The notes under the pieces: generated by a model
The model's input: the letters and a program-made list of their open reading frames with translations, nothing else
Database searches by the model: none
Told to the model about the DNA's origin: nothing
Position numbers and translations under genes: made by a program
Shown here: positions 10,971 through 21,637 of the stretch, piece by piece
Layout: each line of letters opens with the position of its first letter
Numbering within the stretch: the first letter of the stretch is position 1
From: Mantis religiosa
Taxonomy: Eukaryota; Arthropoda; Insecta; Mantodea; Mantidae
NCBI GenBank assembly: GCA_030765055.1
Contig: JAUKNK010000058.1
Span: 651,001 to 715,000, forward strand
DNA: 64,000 bases
Direction of reading: 5' to 3'

Positions 10971-11760
10971 CTACTGGAAAGCGCCTTTGGTGCCATCCGT
11001 CCACACACAGGGCTGGTGTTCTTCAGTCAGGCGGGTCAGGAGTTTGACGATGTTGGAGGAGCCCTTGATAAAACGGCGGTAGGAACTGCACAGTCCCAGG
11101 AAGCTGCGCAACTCTCTCTTATCCTTCGACCGAGGCCAATCATTCACGGCCTGTGTCTTCTCTGGGTCTGTGGCCACTCCGGTTGGTGAGACTATGTGCC
11201 CCAAGTAGTTCACTTCCTTGCGGAAGAGCTGGTACTTCTTTGCGTTCAGCTTCAGGTTGGTCGCCTGCAGTCTCTCTAGTACCTTGCTCAGGTTTTCCAG
11301 ATGGACTTCGAAGGTCTTGCCGACGATGATGTTGTCCAAGTATAGCAGGCAGGCGTCATAAGTCAGTCCTCTCAACTGAACCCATTAGGCGTTGAAGGTA
11401 GCTAGTGCGTTGGAGACGCCAAAGGGCATAACTGTGAACTGCCAGAGCCCTTGGGCTGTCGAGAATGCGGTCTTCTCCTTGTCTCTCGGATCTAGAGCCA
11501 CTTGCCAGTAGCGCCCGCCTCGGTAGCGTAGATGGTAGCATGTCTGCCTCACGTTCAGTTCTCCAGTAAGCCTCCCAGCCGGGGGGCCAGGTATTGCGTC
11601 GGCACCGGCTCCTGTGTCTTGTAGATTGTGGTGACGCTGGCCACGGGCTCGCAGGTTCCCAACTCTGTTCCGGCCGGGACTTCGTGATTGGTGTCTGCCA
11701 GGTTGAGCAGCCTCACTGGCACCTCCTCTCGGCACTGCAATAATGTCCTGGCTACACAGA
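10971..11760 (-). pseudogene. Gypsy reverse transcriptase
   Basis: The ORFs at 11801-11385 and 11375-10971 together cover the RT palm and thumb. Visible motifs are YWQVALDPRDKEKTAF, LWQFTVMPFGVSNALATF, the active site as LLYLDNIIV, and KYQLFRKEVNYLGHIVS. The second aspartate of the YLDD active site reads asparagine, which should abolish polymerase activity. A one-base frameshift separates the two ORFs near 11380. At 11760 it is cut by the LINE insertion. Confidence 0.85.
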
Positions 11761-11945
11761 TTTTTTTTTTTTTTTTGGGTGTGGCCCCGCCTCCGCCACA
11801 CCCGGTGGCGATCATCCGAAAGGGATCTACGTCGCCTCCCCTACCATGCACTAAGCTACAATAAAGTGATAGGTAGGAAAGGTGGTAAGTGGTGCCCGAT
11901 ACCGCCGAAGCAACCCGGGAGTTAGTGTGTGTATACTAAATAGGC

Positions 11946-11971
11946 GTCCGTATACAAGAGAGTATACGGAC
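11946..11971 (-). other. Perfect 10-bp stem-loop in the LINE 3' UTR
   Basis: GTCCGTATAC and GTATACGGAC are exact reverse complements separated by the six-base loop AAGAGA. The hairpin lies about 185 bases from the poly(A) end of the inserted Jockey-like LINE. It could form in the RNA. A role in recognition of the transcript by its own RT is only a guess. Confidence 0.6.
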
Positions 11972-12517
11972 AGAGTGGGGAATTAGGTACTGGCCATGGC
12001 CGAGGCCCTGACCAGGGACCTATTGTTAGCGGAGGATTTTCATGCTCATGCAGGATGGAGCTACGCGGGGGTGTCATGCTAAATATAAACTGTTGCGATA
12101 CCTTACCATAATTTAGGGTTCAGCTGGAGAGGGAGCTGACTTAGCGATGTTCCTCGACGTGTTGCCGTTGGTCCTGTAACAAATAGATTGGGAGAGGGGA
12201 GGAATGTACAATTGGAGGTTAATAAATATTTCCCTTGTCATTTATTATACGTATTTTATTATTTTATTTTATTTTTTTTTATTTTCGCCCCTTTTTTTTA
12301 TTATATTTTTTTTGTCTGTTTTTTTTTAAATTATTTATTTTTTTTTTTTTTTACAACATAACATATGTACAAGTGTTAGTATCTACAGGTTATCTGGTCG
12401 GGTCCCTGGAGTTCGCCTGGTCGTCATCTGTTGGGGATGTCCGTCGTCCCCGGGCCGCCTAGGGAGGGGAGTGACATCCTCCCCGGGTCTTCCGGACAGC
12501 TGCTGTATGTATTGTGG

Positions 12518-13258
12518 CTATGGTGGGACAAGTTGATGAAGGTAATCAATAACAATGGTGTTCATGTCTGTGCTGTGACGGTTTAGTGGGATGGTTCTGT
12601 CGAATAGCGATAGTGGTCTCTTGTGTTTGTCTATGGTTGTGTGGTATTTGCCAATGCTGTTGATGAGTGGATTGTGGTGGTTGTGTGCAGATTTGTACAT
12701 GTTATCGGCAAGTTTTTTGATAAATTGTTCAATTGTGTGCATATGGAGGTCGTCGTGCAATAAGTCCAATGGGACTGATCTCGGGACTTTTGCGGCTATT
12801 CTAAGACATTTATTTTGAACTAGTTGCAGTTTCGCTATATGGCTCTTTGCGCAGTGTCCCCATGCTGGGGCTGCGTATGTCATTATGGGTCTTATCAGGG
12901 TTTTGTATAGGGTCAGCCCCATTTGCTTACTGAGGGCACTCTTGTAGTTAAGGATGGGGTACAGCGCTCCCAGCTGTTGAATAGCCCTGCGTTTCACTTC
13001 GGTGGTGTGTTCTGCAAATGTGAGCTTTGAGTCCAAGGTGACCCCAAGGTATCTGGCCTGGTTTCTCCAGTTTATTGTCTCCCCGTGGAGCATCAGCGGT
13101 GTTGACCGGTTAGCGTGTTTTCTTCGCTTCGTAAATAGGACTGCCTGTGTTTTTGGAGGATTGACTTTGATTCTCCATTTGGATAACCAGGGTTCTAGTT
13201 CTGTTAGGGAGGTCTGTAGTCTGCGACAGACAACTTCTGGCTTCCAGGACTGTGCCAT
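12518..13258 (-). pseudogene. Jockey-like RT, carboxyl part of ORF2
   Basis: An open frame of 246 codons that starts just after the RT active site and covers the thumb and connection. Recognisable blocks are LSKWRIKVNPPKTQAVLFTK, ARYLGVTLDSKLTF, LIRPIMTYAAPAWGH and LQLVQNKCLRIA, all typical of Jockey-clade ORF2. No internal stop is present, suggesting a fairly young insertion. The palm and endonuclease were lost by 5' truncation. Confidence 0.85.
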
Positions 13259-13940
13259 TAAGGCGGGGCTACACAGAGTCCGTGCACTGACGTTTTATGG
13301 TCCAGCATCATGTTGCTCGTTCGCTGACCTTCCAGTCGCGCCGTCACTCCCACCTCACTTCTCGCGGGGACCACATCTTCCTTCAAGATGACACTGCAGA
13401 TTCCAAGGCGCTCTTCGGGTTGCCGGAGTATCACCTGTTCTCCATTCAGCCACAGGACCTTCCTGCCGACGTCGACCGTCGCCTCGTGGCTCCTGAGGGC
13501 ATCCATCCCCACTATCACCTCCTCAGCCACCTTCGCGACGAACACCCACAGACGTACGGCACTCCTTCCTAAGGTCAACTTTAGCAGGGCCTCCTTCTCC
13601 ACAGGCAAGGAGTCACCCAATGCTGTCACAAGCTGGTATGGTCGGCTTGGCTTCCTCGTAGGCAAACCCTTCGCCACGTCAGGTCTGATGATGGTCACGG
13701 CTGCCCCGGTGTCCACCAGCACGCGGCACGACGTCCCTCTCACCCAACCGTCCGCGATGACGCTGTTATCCATATGCCGGCTGACGGCGAGCAGTGTCAC
13801 TCGAGGGGATGGTGGTGATGGCGCCGACGTGCTCCTCTCCACGACGGCCCTTACTCGTTTTCCGGCTGCTCTTCCTGGTGTGGGCAGTCTCTCTCCAGGT
13901 GTCCGGGCTATCCACACCCCCAACACAAGCAACTAGCTCT
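13258..13940 (-). pseudogene. Gypsy zinc knuckle and aspartic protease
   Basis: Near 13935-13895 the minus strand carries a CCHC knuckle (CWGCG, a stop, then PGHLERDC) with normal CX2CX4HX4C spacing apart from the stop. The ORF at 13932-13258 then holds a retropepsin-like domain: VLVDTGAAVTIIRPDVA contains the DTGA active site, followed by the flap region and VIVGMDALRSHEA near the carboxyl end. The LINE insertion interrupts the frame shortly after. Confidence 0.8.
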
Positions 13941-14083
13941 TTGCCGGCGTCCCTCAGCTGGTCTTCTGTCTCCGGTGTAGCGGACACTACTCGTTCTCGA
14001 CGTCGGGATAGCTGTTACCTTGGCCGCCTCCATCCTTAATGCTGCCTTTAGCGCCTCTTGGACGGTTTTATAATCGCCGAGCA

Positions 14084-14992
14084 TTAGGCGCTGGCGAATT
14101 TCCGTGTCTCGTACCTCATCAACGAATGTGTAGGCAGCTTCCCGGGATACGAACTCTGCCTGAGGTCGACTAGGGCCTTGCTAGCTCGTTGCTCAACTGC
14201 CAGGGCGAACTCCTGCAGCGTCCCCCCTGGTTGCTGTGACCTTGCCTTTAGCTGGCTGCGGTACGCTGCGGCTAAGCGGTGGTTTCCAAAACGATTCTCC
14301 AGGGCCTGCCAGATGTCCTTGTGCGCCGCCGTTGTCTGTACCGCGTTCAAGACTTCCGCGGCCCATCCCTGGATAGTAGCTATTAGCTGTGCAGCCTCCT
14401 CCTCTGGTGACCACTTGTTGTGTTTGGCCACCGTGTCGAATTGACGGCGGAAGACTTCGAAAGTGTTCGCGCTGTCGTACTTAGGAGGTTTAGCGCGCGC
14501 AGATGTTGTATCGCGTCCCGACGCGTCGCCCTTTACATCCTTTAACATCCTGCTGATGACGTCCTCCACCATGGCGATCAGGCACTTTGCGTTGCTGTCA
14601 GCCTTTCCCTCCAGCTCGTCAACGCGGCTCGCCAAATCTTCGACGCGCTCGTCCACTTGACTCATCCGCTTGCCGAGCTCTGTGACATCATCTCTCACGC
14701 CGGTCTGCTACTCTTCGAACTTTACGGCGAGGGCCTCGTTTGCCGCCTTCATCTCCGTGGTCAATTCGGCTATCTTCGCGGCCAGGCTTTTGTTTGCCAC
14801 TTCCGTCTTCGCTGTTAATTCGGCCTTCATTTCTTCTATCTTCTCGGTGATGTTTTCGTTAGCCGTGTTCATTTGTTTCAACTCTGCGGCCAGGTTGATA
14901 TTTGCCGTTTCTGTTTTTGCAGCGAGGTTGTCATTCGCTGCTTTCATTTCCGCCATCTTCTCCAAAATCTTTTCCGATGTAGTCTCCACATC
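14084..14992 (-). pseudogene. Gypsy gag (coiled coil plus capsid-like domain)
   Basis: The frame from the ATG at 14989 to 14708 encodes an alanine/lysine/glutamate-rich coiled coil (NLAAKTETANINLAAEL). A single TAG separates it from the ORF at 14698-14084, which continues the coiled coil and then gives a gag capsid-like region (FRRQFDTVAKHNKWSPEEEA, LIATIQGWAAEVL, LQEFALAVEQRA). The TAG could in principle be read through, but other lesions show the copy is dead. Confidence 0.75.
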
Positions 14993-15009
14993 CCACTCCT
15001 GCCACCAGT
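14990..15009 (-). other. Gypsy primer-binding-site region
   Basis: On the minus strand, TGGTGGCAGGAGTGGGA follows the LTR end within two bases. Its position and TGG start suit a tRNA-primed PBS. The identity of the tRNA is not determined. Confidence 0.5.
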
Positions 15010-15496
15010 TGTAACTTTGTGGGTTCGTAGAATTAAAAGGCCGAGTTGCAGAAATTAAAAATCTCCTTTATTTCCGTAGCAATACACTGTCCAATTCTCA
15101 CGTAACAACATTACATCAAACAATCTTCCAAGGCCGAGGGCAATAACAAACACTTGCAGCTCATTACATTAGCTCTACAACAACACTGACTGTTACACAA
15201 CAACTGCTTCACAACTGCAGCTGTCCTGCTAACGTGTCATAATCCCTTTTATATCTCCATTCATGATTACCAGACTGTTCTGTCAATCACTAGAGGTTTC
15301 TGGAAAACAAGCATCTAGTTACATAATTCGAACATTCTATCACCTTCGAGAAACATAACTTAATCTACCCGGCGAGGCCTTTGTCTCAGTTATCTTGCTT
15401 GCCGGCATTATCTGTTTACACACGTTCGTTATCTACGTGAAACCTATCCATCTATTATCTATTTGTGCCGAAACTTCAATGCCCGTTACCGCGACA
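15010..15496 (-). repeat. Gypsy 5' LTR
   Basis: 487 bp running TGTAACTTTGTGGG to TACCGCGACA on the plus strand, so TG..CA ended. The first 128 bases are nearly identical to the partial LTR at 63873-64000. Its outer edge cuts into a LINE reading frame (about 15497 onward), showing that the Gypsy element inserted into an older LINE. The partner LTR is missing, so no duplication can be tested. Confidence 0.8.
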
Positions 15497-16140
15497 GTAC
15501 ATTTGTCTAGTGTTTATTCTGTGAGTTATATTATTTGTGGCAAATAAGGCATGATTGCAGACAAAGAATTTTAGGATTGTGAACATATACATGCGAGAAA
15601 GCGTTAATATCTTGAATCTCCTAAAAAGCTCTTCACAGAAGCATCTGTGGGTGTTAGTAATGATTCTTATAACCTTCTTTTGCATAATAAATGTGTAGTG
15701 TTTAACGCCCGCTTTTACTACATACGGCACCGCAGGCAATGACACTGATGATACATGAGATGAAGATGGAGTACCAGTGGAATGAGATGGCAGGGGAAAC
15801 CGGAGATCCCGGAGAAAACCCGCCCCAGTGCCATGTTGTCCACCACAAATCTCACTTTGCGGTCGCCTGTGATCCAACCCGGGCCACTTTGGTGAGAGCC
15901 AAGTGGTCTAACCACTGAGCCATGGCGCGGCCCTTCTTTTGCATAAAAAATATTTTTTTACCTTCTACTGAGTTGCCCCAAAATAACATTCCGTATTCCA
16001 TGACAGAGTTAAAGTATGTATAATACTCTAATTTAAGTGTGTCAATAGAACTCACATTAACATGGAGACCAATATTATTTGCTGTGAATCTGAAGATGTG
16101 CCGCAATGTGTTTATCCAGGTTTTGAGGTGTACCATTCAA
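15497..16140 (-). pseudogene. LINE RT carboxyl fragment, split by a SINE
   Basis: Minus-strand coding remains of a CR1/Jockey-type LINE: YFNSVMEYGMLFWGNSVEG and IFFMQKK upstream of the SINE, then VIRIITNTHRCFCEELFRRF and HRINTRQ downstream. Joined over the SINE duplication, these are the usual end of an RT domain. It is truncated at 15497 by the Gypsy LTR. Confidence 0.8.
15688..15931 (-). mobile_element. tRNA-derived SINE (family 1) with 15-bp target duplication
   Basis: Flanked by CCTTCTTTTGCATAA at 15673-15687 and 15932-15946. Read on the minus strand it starts GGCCGCGCCATGGC, contains an A-box-like TGGCTCAGTGGTTAGA and a degenerate B-box region, then a body found again at 37148-37297 (AGATTTGTGGTGGACAACA, GGTTTTCTCCGG). 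The RNA polymerase III promoter is inferred from the boxes. It inserted into the LINE coding fragment around it. Confidence 0.85.
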
Positions 16141-16345
16141 AAATAAACCTTTAAGGTTAAGTTTTCATCTCTTATAGAACTAATTTAAAAGTATTGTAAA
16201 ATAGGAAGATTAAAATTATTGGACTTAAATAAGCATTAAATGCATGTATTCATGCATATACACGTCCATATCAGTTTGGAGCATTTTCACTTGCACGTCA
16301 TATAATGTCCATATCAGTGAAATGGATAAAAGAAAGTATAAATGG
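16141..16345. other. No gene recognised
   Basis: Short AT-rich interval with two near-copies of a phrase containing GTCCATATCAGT (around 16265 and 16308). Nothing coding is seen. Confidence 0.35.
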
Positions 16346-16349
16346 ATAA

Positions 16350-17164
16350 AGGAATCAAAAAGTAGATGTGATTGTTATAGCAGAAAACTGGCTCACGGAA
16401 AACATAATTAGCTTTTTTAATATAAAAATTGTTTATGCACATCATATTATAAGGAAAATGACAGGAGGTGGAATTTCAGTGTATATCAGAGATGTATGGA
16501 AAACGTCAGTACAAAACATAGTAAACAGTGTCTACAGTATCCTGCACATAAACCTGAAAAGGGCTCTAATAACACTTGATATCATTGCAGTTTTTAATCC
16601 TATTGATCAAAATACTGGCAACTTTCTCACTGATATGGAAACTGTACTGTGTAGGAAGCTTGCAAAATTAGCCATGATCATAGGCGATGTAAATATTAAT
16701 TACCTCACTCAGAGTAAAACTATAATACACTAATTACAGGTTTCAATTTTGTACAAGGTAATAAAATATACCCAACAAGAATAGGCAGTACCTCAGCTAC
16801 ATAAATTGACCATGTACTTATCAATAACAATGATACCCCAATATCTATATCTAACATAATGCATATCAGTGACCATAACATATTTATAATCAACATAAAA
16901 GAACATCTTTGCAAGGCCCTTCATGATAAGTATATCAATACCAGAATGTCAATTCAAGAATTTAACACTATAAATCATAATAGACTTTCCTTATATATAC
17001 AAGATACTGGATTTAACTGTGTCACAAATGACTCTAATGAATATTATAACTCATTATTGCAATTTATAAAGGAAGGGGTTTCAGTCTGCTCCTACAGGTG
17101 CAGAAAGGTTGTGTCAAATAAACTTACACATATACCATGGGTTAATAGTAACTTTTTGCTCTAG
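16350..17164 (+). pseudogene. LINE endonuclease domain
   Basis: 16368-16733 has DVIVIAENWL (the catalytic Glu region), GGGISVYIR and LAMIIGDVNINYL (GD.N motif). After stops, 16859-17164 begins HISDHNIFIIN, the conserved SDH end of AP-type endonucleases, and leads into the linker. The frame is broken between 16733 and 16859. Confidence 0.8.
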
Positions 17165-17334
17165 TTAAAAAGAAAAACTTACTGTATAGCAAAACAAAAT
17201 GCAAATTTCCCTCTGCGATAGCAATTGAACTGTACAAAAAGTGTGCAAGTGAAGTAACTAAAATGAAAAAGGAACTTCAAGAAGCATATTAGTCAAATAA
17301 ACTGAATAACTTCTATGATCCAAAAAAGGCGTGG

Positions 17335-18589
17335 ATGACAATAAATGGAATCTTAAGAAATAAAACCCCAGTACATTGCAATCAAATAGAAACAATAATG
17401 GTAGGTAATCAAAAAATAGTAAATCAGCTAGAAATATGTGAGTGTTTTAACCAATACTTTGTAAATATAGCTGATCAGTTAGTGAAGATATGTATATACT
17501 CCACCACCTTACAGTTCAGTACCAAATAGTCTTTTTCTATATCCAACAGATAATAATGAGGTCCTAAAAATGATAGCAACAATAAAAAACAAAGGTAATA
17601 AAACAGATAATCTATCAAATTAATTGTTAATAAAGTGCAAGTACAGTTTGGTTCCACACATTATAACCTTTATTAATTTAGCACTTCAGGTTCAGTACCT
17701 GATGGTTGTAAAATCACAAGAGTTGTCCCAATTTATAAGACGGGTGATAGAGTAATTACAGACCAATAAGTATTATTCCTGTATTTGCCAAAATTATGGA
17801 AAAAGTAGTAAAAGTTAGGTTATTACAGCATCTAGAAAACACAACTTTTTTCACAATCATCACTATGGATTTATTAACAAATCTAGTACTCTTTCTGCCA
17901 CGGTAGGTATTATCGTACCTACTCAAAGAGCTCTGGATAGAAATCGTTTAGCTGCTGGCTTACTTATTGACCTAATAAAGGCTTTTGACACTGTAGATCA
18001 TACTTTATTACTAAAGAAACATGAGTATGCTGGTGTAAGAGGACTTCCTCTCAACTGGTTTCAGAATTATCTCAGTGATGGGAAACAATTTGTAAATATG
18101 AGCAACATTTCCAGTTCTCTATCAACAATTCATCATGGTGTTCCACAAGGTTCTGTTTTAGGTTCTATATGTTTCCTAATTTTTATAAATGACATAGGAT
18201 GTTTAAAACTAAAAGGTAAATTGACTATGTTTGCTGATGATATATGTTTGTTATATATAGATAACTCTGAGCACCAGCTGATATATGACATACAGCAAGG
18301 CCTGAATGCATTGAATAGCTGGTTTAAGGGCAATAAGTTAACATTAAATGTCTGTAAAACAAAATATAATTTATTTCATAAAAGATCATACATACGAGTA
18401 GTAAATAACAAGATACATGTTGATAACGCAGTGATTCAAAGAGTAACAAATATCACATATCTAGGTTTCATTCTAGACAGTACCCATACATGGAAGGACC
18501 ATATCATGCATGTAAAAAATAAAATTCTTCCTGTGTTAGCTGTAATTCACAGGCTGAAATTCAAAGGTTTCGGTGTAAATCATTTATGA
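17335..18589 (+). pseudogene. LINE reverse transcriptase
   Basis: 17335-17529 contains ICECFNQYFVNIADQL, the usual segment before the RT fingers. The stretch to 18090 is frameshifted but readable, with LIDLIKAFDTVDH giving the first aspartate. The ORF at 18098-18589 has HHGVPQGSVLGSICFLIFIND and the active site MFADDICLLY, then NKLTLNVCKTKYNLF and ITYLGFILD. Catalytic residues are retained although the frame is not. Confidence 0.85.
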
Positions 18590-18619
18590 AGTATCTACCA
18601 TGCTTTAATTCAATCTCAT

Positions 18620-19060
18620 TTGGATTACTTAAACATCTTATGGGGTAACTCTGTTAAAAATTTAATTCATGACCTCGAAGTACTTCAAAATCGTGCCATG
18701 AAAATAATCTACAATCTGCCCTTTAGAACAAACACAAAAACACTCTATTATGTAACTAACATTTTGCCATTACAAGTAAACATAGAGTTGTCGTTGATAA
18801 TATATCTCCACAAAATAAAAAATAATCTTCTAAAGTCCAGTCTAACATTTCAAAGCTCCCCACATATATATAATACAAGAAATAAAGGAAACTTAACAAA
18901 ACCAACAGTGAACTTTTCTACTTATGCCCTGAACAGCTTAACCTTACATGGTATCAACTTATATAATGCGCTGCCACTGGAACTGAAAAGCTGCAGGAAC
19001 ATAAAAGGCTTTAAAAGGAAAGTTGCTGAAAAGTTACTGAAGGTATATATTGATAGCTGA
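18620..19060 (+). pseudogene. LINE ORF2 carboxyl domain
   Basis: 146 codons continuing the RT: LDYLNILWGNSVKNL, VLQNRAMKIIYNLPF, HIYNTRNKGNL and GFKRKVAEKLL, the standard carboxyl landmarks of this LINE group. The stop at 19058-19060 is probably the native one, because a plausible 3' UTR follows. Confidence 0.8.
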
Positions 19061-19381
19061 TAAAGTGTTACACACTTATAGCTGGTTTGAAAGCTGAACG
19101 GTTAAAAATTAATATGGCTTAATGTCCCATAGAATATGTAGCTTTTTCTTTTGTTTTGTAAAGTTCTTTGTTACTATTATTGAGTTATAGTGAATGTTTG
19201 TATCTTTGTATGTTTCATATATGTTATTCTTGTACGGTAATTCATTCCTACTATGAAAATGTAATATAAGTATTGTTAAGGGCTGTTTGCCATCATTTTA
19301 TATATTTTTGTACTGTTCCCTAGCATGATCTATGGCTCTCGGAACCTTTTCAGATAACAATAAATAAATAAAATAAAATAA
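19061..19381 (+). other. LINE 3' UTR and A-rich tail
   Basis: Non-coding AT-rich sequence ending in repeated AATAAA/AAATAA words at about 19358-19381, the usual tail of a CR1/Jockey-group element. Confidence 0.6.
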
Positions 19382-19895
19382 ACTATAGCAATCACAATAT
19401 AGGTGAAGTATGTGATGGCAAATTTTTTGGCCACAAAACATATGAAGGGCTTTATTGGAGAAAACAAATAAGAGCTATCAAAGCTTAGCTCTGCTTGGTT
19501 TGCTTCAAGAAACTTCAAAATGTGGTTAGTCAAAATGCTTTAAGAGCAGCATACTTTGTATATTCTCAGTTATGTTGTGATGTGGAATTATCTTTTGGAG
19601 TAACTCAGTACACAGCAGACAAGTTTTTATATTACAAAAAAGATTCACAAATTTTGTGTGGCATAGGGCTCCATTATTGGGGTATGCCCTTATTTAAAGC
19701 CCAAAAAATTATTGCTCTTATTGGTGAATAAATATATTCTCTTCTATGTGTCTTACAAATAATCATAATCTTGTTCACTACTTAAAACTATTAGGTAAAT
19801 CAAAAGTCTTCAAGAAAGTTTTAAAGTCATTTTTATATACTTACTGCTCATACAATATGAAGGAATTCTTTAACATTACTTTCAACATTTAAATT
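19382..19895 (+). pseudogene. Degraded LINE RT carboxyl fragment
   Basis: The ORF at 19495-19731 aligns by eye to the RT thumb of this LINE group: a YF.Y.QL block, an FG.TQYTADKF block and MPLFKAQKII near the position of the usual LF..L.IL motif. Further on, KVFKKVLKSFL and EFFN match the carboxyl end in a different frame. Divergence is high, so this is an old relic and the call is tentative. Confidence 0.45.
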
Positions 19896-20556
19896 TGTAA
19901 TACACACGACAGATGACACACGACTATGATTTGATGTTCTACTTTATTACTGACCTACTGTAATGTATGTTCTGGAGTAATCTTCCAATTTTGGTAATTC
20001 ACTAATTTTCAATGTTAATACATAAAGTTAAAATAAAATCAAAATTATAGATGTCAGTGTAGTTGTGGTGGTGGGTATATTACTAATAATAATGCATGTA
20101 CCAGAAATGTAAGACATGTTCAATGTCTCTCAGTTTTGTTCTCGTTACGACCCGACAAACAAACAAACAGTGGGCATTGTTTACATTAGAAATGGGAGAT
20201 ACCTATAGCACATGAGTTTACACATTTATCGCACTGGTCCAGAAGGGGTCAATAGAAGGTCAAAGAAAAGTTAGTAACATTTATGAAATTACCTTACAAA
20301 TTGTTTTTAGTCTAAACTTTATCACCTCAGAAACTTGATACCAATGCAACCGTCTTATTTATAAGGTTAACTTTCATAACAAAATTACGTTTTGAAGACT
20401 TAAAACCATGCCATGTGTAGGAATTACAGCTACGAGAGCCCTTTGAGTAACACATAAGATACTAACTTCCAAATGATTAAGTACTGTTACACGATAAAGC
20501 TATGATTTGTATGAGCTTTGTTCATGGCCGGTACATACCAAACAAACAAATGTCTT
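19896..20556. other. No gene recognised
   Basis: AT-rich sequence with no supportable ORF, RNA gene or repeat. Its right end supplies the left copy of the 13-bp duplication that borders the next feature. Confidence 0.4.
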
Positions 20557-20647
20557 TTAGTTAATTGATGGAAATTAATCATTTCTCCACACTAGCCGTA
20601 TATAGGCTAAGATATTTGATGGATAGAGTCAACATGAAAAATCCAAT

Positions 20648-20720
20648 GCCATGGCCGGGATTTGAACCACGGATCTACTGGTTTCCGTCCAGTCGCTCTT
20701 AACCTTTGAGCTACCATGGC
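20648..20720 (-). repeat. tRNA-like segment 1 of the composite
   Basis: 73 nt. On the minus strand: a GCCATGG acceptor-like arm, GCTC..GAGC D-arm, ACTGG..CCAGT anticodon-like stem with loop ACGGAAA, B-box-like GGTTTCAA variants (GTGGTTCAAATCCC), and a closing GCCATGGC. The T-stem pairs poorly, and the flanks belong to the 315-bp unit, so I call it a tRNA-derived repeat and not a functional tRNA gene. Confidence 0.6.
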
Positions 20721-20962
20721 CAACGTGCCTTCCTGACATTGAATTCTCCAGTTGACTCGTATATTTCCCCGGTAGACCACTAGGGGCTCTCGCATCCGAG
20801 ATACACCGTTCGTGGCGACTTACTATTGTAAGTACTTAAGACCCAGGCTTCATCATTTAACTCTTATTATTTTAGTTAATTGATGGAAATTAATCATTTC
20901 TCCACACTAGCCGTATATAGGCTAAGATATTTGATGGATAGAGTCAACATGAAAAATCCAAT

Positions 20963-21035
20963 GCCATGGCCGGGATTTGAACCACGGATCTACTGGTTTC
21001 CGTCCAGTCGCTCTTAACCTTTGAGCTACCATGGC
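20963..21035 (-). repeat. tRNA-like segment 2 of the composite
   Basis: Exact-looking copy of segment 1 displaced by 315 bp in the same orientation. Confidence 0.6.
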
Positions 21036-21249
21036 CAACGTGCCTTCCTGACATTGAATTCTCCAGTTGACTCGTATATTTCCCCGGTAGACCACTAGGG
21101 GCTCTCGCATCCGAGATACACCGTTCGTGGCGACTTACTATTGTAAGTACTTAAGACCCAGGCTTCATCATTTAACTCTTATTATTTTAGTTAATTGATG
21201 GGGAAATATACGAGTCAACTGGAGAATTCAATGTCAGGAAGGCACGTTG

Positions 21250-21322
21250 GCCATGGTAGCTCAAAGGTTAAGAGCGACTGGACGGAAACCAGTAGATCCG
21301 TGGTTCAAATCCCGGCCATGGC
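21250..21322 (+). repeat. tRNA-like segment 3 of the composite
   Basis: Inverted copy, with A box GTAGCTCAAAGGTTA and B box GGTTCAAATCCC on the plus strand. It lies in the unit that is truncated at its 5' side by the inversion joint. Confidence 0.6.
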
Positions 21323-21564
21323 ATTGGATTTTTCATGTTGACTCTATCCATCAAATATCTTAGCCTATATACGGCTAGTGTGGAGAAATGATTAATTTCC
21401 ATCAATTAACTAAAATAATAAGAGTTAAATGATGAAGCCTGGGTCTTAAGTACTTACAATAGTAAGTCGCCACGAACGGTGTATCTCAGATGCGAGAGCC
21501 CCTAGTGGTCTACCGGGGAAATATACGAGTCAACTGGAGAATTCAATGTCAGGAAGGCACGTTG

Positions 21565-21637
21565 GCCATGGTAGCTCAAAGGTTAAGAGCGACTGGACGG
21601 AAACCAGTAGATCCGTGGTTCAAATCCCGGCCGTGGC
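21565..21637 (+). repeat. tRNA-like segment 4 of the composite
   Basis: Same orientation as segment 3 and 315 bp downstream of it. The 3' arm reads GCCGTGGC where the other copies have GCCATGGC, one of the few differences among the four. Confidence 0.6.

Larger units (their letters stand above)
11761..13266 (-). mobile_element. Jockey-like LINE, 5' truncated, inserted in Gypsy
   Basis: Insertion of 1,506 bp bounded by the 11-bp duplication GGCTACACAGA (11750-11760 and 13267-13277). On the plus strand it begins with an unbroken T run (11761-11775), which is the poly(A) tail of a minus-strand LINE. It contains the RT carboxyl half (13258-12518) and about 740 bp of 3' UTR. The upstream part of ORF2 is missing, as expected for 5' truncation during target-primed reverse transcription. 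The host Gypsy frame continues across the empty site. Confidence 0.9.
10186..15496 (-). mobile_element. Gypsy-type LTR retrotransposon, 3' truncated
   Basis: Minus-strand order: 5' LTR (15496-15010), PBS-like sequence, coiled-coil gag (14992-14084), zinc knuckle (about 13935), protease (13932-13258), RT (about 11760-10971), RNase H and start of the integrase-side linker (10970-10186). PR-RT-RH order and the RT motifs are Gypsy-like. The integrase core and 3' LTR are absent. A 1,506-bp LINE is inserted at 11761-13266. Stops and frameshifts occur in every module. GC content is clearly higher than in the flanks. Confidence 0.85.
16346..19381 (+). mobile_element. CR1/Jockey-group LINE, degraded, 5' truncated
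   Basis: Plus-strand endonuclease (16350-17164), RT (17335-18589), carboxyl domain (18620-19060) and a 3' UTR ending in an A-rich tail of AAATAA-type repeats (about 19358-19381). Stops and frameshifts separate the blocks. It resembles the LINE at 26.5-34.05 kb in domain order but is clearly different in sequence. Confidence 0.85.

Noticed and set aside
20648..21637. Functional tRNA-Ser(GGA) genes
   Set aside because: No long variable arm and a poorly paired T stem. Embedded in a duplicated insertion unit, so more likely tRNA-derived repeats.
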